Origin: an uncultured Collinsella sp.
GTDB taxonomy: Bacteria > Actinomycetota > Coriobacteriia > Coriobacteriales > Coriobacteriaceae
Direction: 5' to 3'
NCBI GenBank assembly: GCA_902479075.1
Contig: CABSNK010000009.1
Location: 16,854 to 80,853, forward strand
DNA length: 64,000 bases
Of this stretch, positions 59,716 through 64,000 are shown piece after piece. The position numbers and the translations under genes were made by a program. Position 1 is the first letter of the stretch; each line of letters begins with the position of its first letter. Below the pieces are notes generated by a model. The model saw nothing but the letters and a program-made list of their open reading frames with translations. It did not search any database and was not told where the DNA came from.

Positions 59716-60496
59716 CGAACCCACTCCCAATCGCAGGATCCTCGGTTGCCGCTGCGGGCTGCTCCGCTTTTTTCTTATCACCCAAAACCGTCATCGCGAC
59801 GACGATGATCGCGGCAAAGATCGCCACGCCCGTCGTGCTAATGCCAAAGTAGGCGACGAGGAAGAAGCCAGCGAAGAAGAACGGAGCCACTGTTTTGTTC
59901 ATAATCATCTGCGCCAGCATCGCAAAGCCGAGTGCGGGCAAGAAGGCGGCGGCGACATCCATGCCGGTCTGAACGAAATCGGGGATGATGTTGAGCAGGC
60001 TGGCAACAGCATCGGCACCAAAGAAGAATGCCAGGGGAATAATCAGCAGGCCGCACCAGCTCTGTGCGTAACCGGCGATGAGCATGTTGCGCGTGATGGC
60101 CTTGGTGTCTCCGTCCTCGACGTTTTTGTCGATACGGTGCACCAGCAGCAGCATGACCGGTTGGCCCAGGGCCGTGTCGAGCGCCAGGACGATCGTGGCG
60201 ATAGGAATACCCAGGGTCAGGGCCGCCGAAGCGTCCGCGCCGGCCTGCATGGCAAGAGATACGCCCAGGATAGTGCCGGAAATCGTATCGGGCGGGTTAT
60301 AGGCGCCGACCGAGATGGCGCCGACCATGGCAAGCTCCATCGTGGCGCCCATAATCGTGCCGGTCACCATGTCGCCCATGACAAGGCCAACCAGAGGTCC
60401 GAGCACGATCGGGCGCTGGAGGTAGCTCGTGCCCGTCAGCCACTCGGAATAACCCAAAAGGGCAATCAGGAAAATCAGGATTGTCTTGATAACCAT
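59705..60496 (-). CDS. PTS mannose-family IIC component
   Basis: A 263-residue membrane subunit (PIVLGPLVGLVMGD, GATMELAMVGAISVGAYNPPD typical of the family) that binds the sugar. Multiple hydrophobic segments, charged C-terminal tail. It lies 8 bp after the IIB gene. Confidence 0.95.
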   Translation of the reverse strand: MVIKTILIFLIALLGYSEWLTGTSYLQRPIVLGPLVGLVMGDMVTGTIMGATMELAMVGAISVGAYNPPDTISGTILGVSLAMQAGADASAALTLGIPIATIVLALDTALGQPVMLLLVHRIDKNVEDGDTKAITRNMLIAGYAQSWCGLLIIPLAFFFGADAVASLLNIIPDFVQTGMDVAAAFLPALGFAMLAQMIMNKTVAPFFFAGFFLVAYFGISTTGVAIFAAIIVVAMTVLGDKKKAEQPAAATEDPAIGSGFDEF

Positions 60497-60504
60497 GACG
60501 GCCC

Positions 60505-60975
60505 CTAACCGATGACCTTCGCAGCGTCAGTCTTCGCATCTGCCGGAATCATCTGAATGAACAGTTCATAGCCCTCGCCGAGCAGTTCCTTCACGTAGGC
60601 CTCGTTCTCGGGCGTGAGGAACACGCTCGTCGAGACCTGGCGGGCATTCTCGCTAAAGGCAACGTTGCCGAGGTTGATCTTCTTGACTCCCATCGCCTTG
60701 GCGACGGCACCGGCCTGCTGAATCGTCTCGCAAACCACGAAGAGTTTGTACTTATCGGTCACACCGCTCTGGAGCGCCTTGACAGCATCCTCGGTGTTTT
60801 TGACGACGACCTTGCATCCTTCGGGCTTTGCAAGGGACAGGGCCTGCAGACGAAGCTTGTCATTGAGGACCGTGTCGCTCACTAACAGGATGCAGTCGGC
60901 ACCCAGAGCCGAGGTCCAGCTAACGGCAACCTGGCCGTGAAGCAGTCGATAATCTACGCGAATCATCTGAATCAT
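60505..60975 (-). CDS. PTS mannose-family IIB component
   Basis: A 156-residue cytosolic phosphotransfer subunit with active H13 in VDYRLLHGQVAVSW. It receives phosphate from the IIA encoded just upstream and passes it to the sugar. Confidence 0.95.
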   Translation of the reverse strand: MIQMIRVDYRLLHGQVAVSWTSALGADCILLVSDTVLNDKLRLQALSLAKPEGCKVVVKNTEDAVKALQSGVTDKYKLFVVCETIQQAGAVAKAMGVKKINLGNVAFSENARQVSTSVFLTPENEAYVKELLGEGYELFIQMIPADAKTDAAKVIG

Positions 60976-60991
60976 GATGTGCTCCTAACGA

Positions 60992-61408
60992 TTAAAACTC
61001 ATCGAGTTCGGCCTGCCCCAGCAGGTCGTTGACGTAGTTGACCTTAGTGTCGTCCGCCTCGACGATTTGACGAATGGCCTCGTCGATCGGAGTGGAATCG
61101 GGTACGAACAGCAGCTGAATAAGGAGTGGCAAGTTCATATTGGTCACGAGGTGCGTGTTGGGACGCGTCTGGACGATCTTGGTGAACTCGTTGTTGACGC
61201 TGCCGCCGAACAGGTCAGTGCACACGACAACTTCGTCGTCCGCGGCAAAGCCGTCCAGAATCGCTGCAGCCTCCTTGGACAGGTCCTCGTTTCCGTCGAC
61301 ATACATAGAGAGCGCATGGACGTTTTCGCGCTCACCGGAAAGCAGGCCGATGCTCTCGACGATTCCAGACGCGAAATGAGCATGGGACGCCACGATAAAC
61401 TGCCTCAT
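60992..61408 (-). CDS. PTS mannose-family IIA component
   Basis: A 138-residue domain with the phospho-acceptor H9 in IVASHAHFASGI and VVVCTDLFGGSVNNEF. It is a stand-alone IIA, not fused to IIB. ATG follows AGGAAGGGGAATCG. Confidence 0.94.
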   Translation of the reverse strand: MRQFIVASHAHFASGIVESIGLLSGERENVHALSMYVDGNEDLSKEAAAILDGFAADDEVVVCTDLFGGSVNNEFTKIVQTRPNTHLVTNMNLPLLIQLLFVPDSTPIDEAIRQIVEADDTKVNYVNDLLGQAELDEF

Positions 61409-61502
61409 TCGATTCCCCTTCCTAGCGAATTTCGGCATAAAAATGCCCGGACGCATGCGCCCGGGCAGGGCGCTTCTTGAGCAGTAGCTTATTTGTCACC
61501 GA

Positions 61503-62564
61503 TTAGTAGTCGAACTGGTGATAGTAACGACGGTAGTTGAGGTTGTGCTTGGTGACCGTCTCGTAGTAAGCGGCAAGGCGATCGGTGATCAGCGAGGAGA
61601 GGATCCACGGAGACACGATGACGCGGAACTCGTCGTCAAGGCCGGGAATCGCGAACTCGGCGGTGTCGATGATGTTGATGTCGGTGTCGCCGGTCACGCC
61701 GCGGGTCAGGAAGGCGCGGACGCGCTCGTCGAGCTTGCGGTTCTCGTCCTCGCCCATGAACAGGAACACGGGGACGCCGGGCTCCACGAGCTCGAGGGTG
61801 CCGTGGAAGAAGTCGGCCGAGGTGATGTAGCGGGTGCGCTTCCACTGCATCTCCTCCAGGATGCACATCGAGAACAGGATCGTCTCGCCCCACAGGGCGC
61901 CGGAGCCGATGAACATGGTGTAGGGGGCCAGGGCGTACTTCTTGGCGAGCTCCTCGGCGCGCGGCTCGAAGCGCTTGCGGATGTCGAGCATGTCCTTCCA
62001 GATATCCTTGGTCTGCTCGATGAACAGGTCGAACTTGGGGAAGCAGCCGCGGCGGTTGAGCAGGCGCAGGCCGAAGCAGTCGGCGAGGTAGTAGCCCTTC
62101 TCGCAGCCGCCGGAGCCATGGTCGCTGGCCATCGCCACGCAGTTCTCGGCGCCCACCGCCTGGCCGATGAGGCCCTCGGGCTTGGTCATGGCGAAGACGC
62201 GGATGCCCATCTCCTTCATCTTCTTGCAGGCCTCGAGGACCTCGGGGGTGGTGCCGGACTCGGAGGCGGTGAGCACGACGGAGCGCTCGGTCATGCGCTT
62301 GTGGCCCATCACGTTCCACTCGGCGGCGTGGACCAGATACACTTCCAGGTCCTTGTCGCCGAACTTGTTCATGAGGTACTCGAGCTGCATGAGCTCGTCC
62401 CACGTGCCGCCGACGCCCATGAGGAACACGGCATCATAGCCCTCGTCCGCCACGCGGTCGGCCATGGCGGTCATGAGCTTGCCGGTCTCGTACAGGGCCT
62501 TGCCGTCCTCGAGGTAGCCCTCCTGGTCGAAGTTCATGATCTCGATCTTTTCCGTCTCCTTCAT
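61503..62564 (-). CDS. SIS-domain sugar isomerase / phospho-Amadori deglycase candidate
   Basis: A 353-residue double-SIS protein (FLMGVGGTWDELMQLEYLM, VVLTASESGTTPEVLEACKKM, IGSGALWGETILFSMCILEEMQW, HGTLELVEPGVPVFLFMGED). Closest in character to FrlB/GfrF-type enzymes, which split 6-phosphofructosyl- or glucosyl-lysine into amino acid and glucose 6-phosphate. It leads an operon with a mannose-type PTS, as in gfr loci. GlmS-type isomerase or another aminosugar role is the alternative. Its codon use looks even more GC-biased than the neighbouring PTS genes. Confidence 0.82.
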   Translation of the reverse strand: MKETEKIEIMNFDQEGYLEDGKALYETGKLMTAMADRVADEGYDAVFLMGVGGTWDELMQLEYLMNKFGDKDLEVYLVHAAEWNVMGHKRMTERSVVLTASESGTTPEVLEACKKMKEMGIRVFAMTKPEGLIGQAVGAENCVAMASDHGSGGCEKGYYLADCFGLRLLNRRGCFPKFDLFIEQTKDIWKDMLDIRKRFEPRAEELAKKYALAPYTMFIGSGALWGETILFSMCILEEMQWKRTRYITSADFFHGTLELVEPGVPVFLFMGEDENRKLDERVRAFLTRGVTGDTDINIIDTAEFAIPGLDDEFRVIVSPWILSSLITDRLAAYYETVTKHNLNYRRYYHQFDY

Positions 62565-62613
62565 GGACGCTCCCTTCCACCTTTGATCTGTCTCCACTTA
62601 TCAAGTCGCGCCA

Positions 62614-62667
62614 TTTTGACACCACTTGCGTTATCTCAGTTATACACTTTTTGATACCAATTTGTAA
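62614..62667 (-). promoter_or_regulatory. Promoter of the SIS-PTS operon with operator candidates
   Basis: Minus strand TTACAA (-35, 62662-62667) and TATAAC (-10, 62639-62644) with an exact 17-base spacer. TTTTGACACCA (62614-62624) and TTTTGATACCA (62649-62659) flank the -10 as near-identical direct repeats 35 bp apart, plausible sites for the downstream GntR proteins. The rest of the 342-bp gap (62565-62906) contains no gene. Confidence 0.6.
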
Positions 62668-62816
62668 TGAGAGGTTAGACCTTCCGCCGAGCGGTCGATT
62701 CTGCGCCGTAATTGGTTTTAAATTCATGCAAACTAATATAAGTTGCGATATTCCGCGAAGAAACGGACTCCCTTTTCATAACAGCGAGGAGATCCGTCGA
62801 TTCGCATCCAGGCAAA

Positions 62817-62847
62817 CGGGGCGCCGGCGCTCATCGCCGACGCCCCG
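62817..62847 (-). terminator. Hairpin after the GntR gene
   Basis: CGGGGCGCCGGCG pairs with CGCCGACGCCCCG (one mismatch), with a short T-run on the minus strand. Probably ends the regulator transcript. Confidence 0.6.
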
Positions 62848-62906
62848 CGAACGTCCCCATGGAACAAGTTGGGTCATTTGGGCGATTTGCGCCTGCCCCC
62901 GATTGA

Positions 62907-63638
62907 TCAATACTCGTAGGTGTAGCCGCTCTTCCGGCCGGTGTTGAGCGCGTACGCGTGCTCGACGGGACGACCCTCGTCGTCGAAGCTCAGGCATTCG
63001 AGGGAGAGCGCGAGGCTGCCGGGCTCCACCTGCAGCAAGCCGGCGTCGCGCGTGGAGAGGGCGACGACGTCGAGCTTCTCTTGCGCGAAGGCGACCTTGC
63101 GCCCGTACATCGCATATGTCTCATACAGGCTGAACACCGAGACGTCCACATCCTCGATGCCCGGGAAGAACCTCACGGGGATGAGCGTCTGCTCGAGCGA
63201 GACCGGCACGCCGTCGATGCTGTTCAGGCGACGGATGGAATAGAGCTCGTCATCCTCGGAGATACCGAACAGGTCGGCGTACCACGGGCCCGCGGGGCGC
63301 TTGGCCTTGGAAAGCTGGCGCACGGAGGGCACGCCCTCATCCGCCTTGACCCAGGCGCGGAACCCCGTGGCATGGGCGTGCTGGCCCTGGCCGATGCCGG
63401 ACACATACGCCCCCTTGCCCTGCACGCGCCGGATGAGCCCCTGGGTCACGAGGCCGTCGATGGCGTTGCGGACCGTCAGGCGCGTCGTATCGAACTCAGC
63501 CGACAACTCATGTTCGGAGGGGATCGCAGTGCCGGCGGGATAGGTGCCGTCGGCGATGCGGTCCCGTATGGTCTTGCGAATCGAGAGATAGCGGGGCTCG
63601 GAGCCGCCGACGGCGGGATCGCCTACCAGGTGAGCCAT
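62907..63638 (-). CDS. GntR/HutC-family regulator (UTRA domain)
   Basis: A 243-residue regulator: GntR winged helix at about 15-82 (YLSIRKTIRDRIADGTYPAG, LSAEFDTTRLTVRNAIDGL, RRVQGKGAYV) and a UTRA domain in the C-terminal half. It lies upstream of the SIS-PTS operon on the same strand and probably controls it, sensing a phosphorylated substrate. The ATG follows AAGGAGGTGAAG and lies inside the end of the next regulator gene. Confidence 0.92.
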   Translation of the reverse strand: MAHLVGDPAVGGSEPRYLSIRKTIRDRIADGTYPAGTAIPSEHELSAEFDTTRLTVRNAIDGLVTQGLIRRVQGKGAYVSGIGQGQHAHATGFRAWVKADEGVPSVRQLSKAKRPAGPWYADLFGISEDDELYSIRRLNSIDGVPVSLEQTLIPVRFFPGIEDVDVSVFSLYETYAMYGRKVAFAQEKLDVVALSTRDAGLLQVEPGSLALSLECLSFDDEGRPVEHAYALNTGRKSGYTYEY

Positions 63639-64000
63639 GAGCTCTTCACCTCCTTGGGCCTCGAGCCGTTCTCGCAGCCGTTGCTGGCGAACCGGTAACG
63701 GCTCGGAAGGATGACCGCCTTCAGGTACTCCACGGGGACACCATCCGCCTGGCACTCGATGGCGCGCTCGAAGAAGACGGGGGACCCTTCTTCCACCTGC
63801 AGAAGAGACGCCTCCTCGGAGGTGGCGCGAGCGATGCTGATCCGCTCCTGCCCGTGACCGACATGGACGCCGTAATCCGCGGCGAGGACATCGTAGAGGC
63901 TCTCGACCGCGAAGTCATGCGCCTCGATGCCAGGGCAGATCGCGTAGTTCACGTATGCGGTCTCGATCGCGACCGGCTCATCGTCGGCGAAGCGGATGCG
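63623..64000 (-). CDS. Second GntR/HutC-family regulator, C-terminal part
   Basis: The visible 125 residues are the C-terminal half of a UTRA domain (RIRFADDEPVAIETAYV, EERASLL-like SEEASLLQVEEGSPVFF, VPVEYLKAVILPSRYRF). The DNA-binding part is beyond the right edge. Its stop overlaps the following GntR gene by 16 bp, so the two regulators are co-translated. Two GntR/UTRA proteins in tandem suggest dual effector control. Confidence 0.88.
   Translation of the reverse strand, partial: RIRFADDEPVAIETAYVNYAICPGIEAHDFAVESLYDVLAADYGVHVGHGQERISIARATSEEASLLQVEEGSPVFFERAIECQADGVPVEYLKAVILPSRYRFASNGCENGSRPKEVKSSWLTW

Overview
This is a GC-rich window from what looks like a gut Coriobacteriia bacterium, most likely Collinsella or a close relative. 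That is an inference from gene content: a lactose/cellobiose-type PTS, a mannose-type PTS, a compact his operon with a fused hisZ-hisG, ROK kinase, Mn-dependent pyrophosphatase, and many TTG/GTG starts. No rRNA gene, IS element or CRISPR array was seen. One tRNA is present, tRNA-Leu(UAA).

Layout. 1-6.5 kb: the start of ppaC, then a beta-glucoside module on the minus strand (GH1 glycosidase, PTS IIC, IIB, IIA, and beyond a terminator a ROK glucokinase) with a divergent GntR/UTRA regulator. 6.5-14.8 kb: manA, an AbiEi/AbiEii-like toxin-antitoxin pair bracketed by two identical inverted 85-bp palindromic elements, pcrA/uvrD, uppP and a universal stress protein. 14.9-22 kb: hipBA with three evenly spaced operators, a Bce-like two-component system without its transporter, an unknown protein, purH and a GNAT enzyme. 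22-30.5 kb: a DUF2207 membrane protein, gluQ with an antitoxin-like tail, a frameshifted metallophosphoesterase, a PLD-helicase-DUF3427 protein and a NUDIX hydrolase. 30.6-35.6 kb: a UBA-like membrane protein plus two-component operon bracketed by two copies of a second palindromic family, a VOC protein with an orphan PTS IIB, and tRNA-Leu.

36-41.4 kb holds the most unusual system: a RiPP-like cluster. Two short precursor peptides share a leader (YxxP...MEVVEFGKED). Opposite them lies a translationally coupled operon: nucleotidyltransferase, S24/S26 peptidase, HPr-kinase-like protein (interrupted at a G8 tract), PqqD-like protein and ABC exporter. The set resembles the accessory genes of phosphorylated lasso peptides such as paeninodin, but no lasso protease (B2) or cyclase (C) is present.

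41.4-48.4 kb is housekeeping (ppx/gppA, a DivIC/FtsB-like protein, eno, mazG, a YfcE-like phosphoesterase, a stand-alone LarC C-terminal domain) plus a DUF4143 ATPase preceded by three repeats spaced exactly 33 bp apart. 48.6-57.8 kb is histidine biosynthesis: a PHP-type phosphatase, then hisZG-D-C-B-H-A-F-I-E on the minus strand. 57.9-64 kb is a mannose-family PTS with a SIS-domain sugar isomerase/deglycase, a TIM-barrel epimerase and two overlapping GntR/UTRA regulators. It is best read as a route for a glycated amine (Amadori product), but this is not proven.

A theme across the window is intergenic palindromes in which a core is conserved between copies while the outer arms differ yet remain complementary within each copy.
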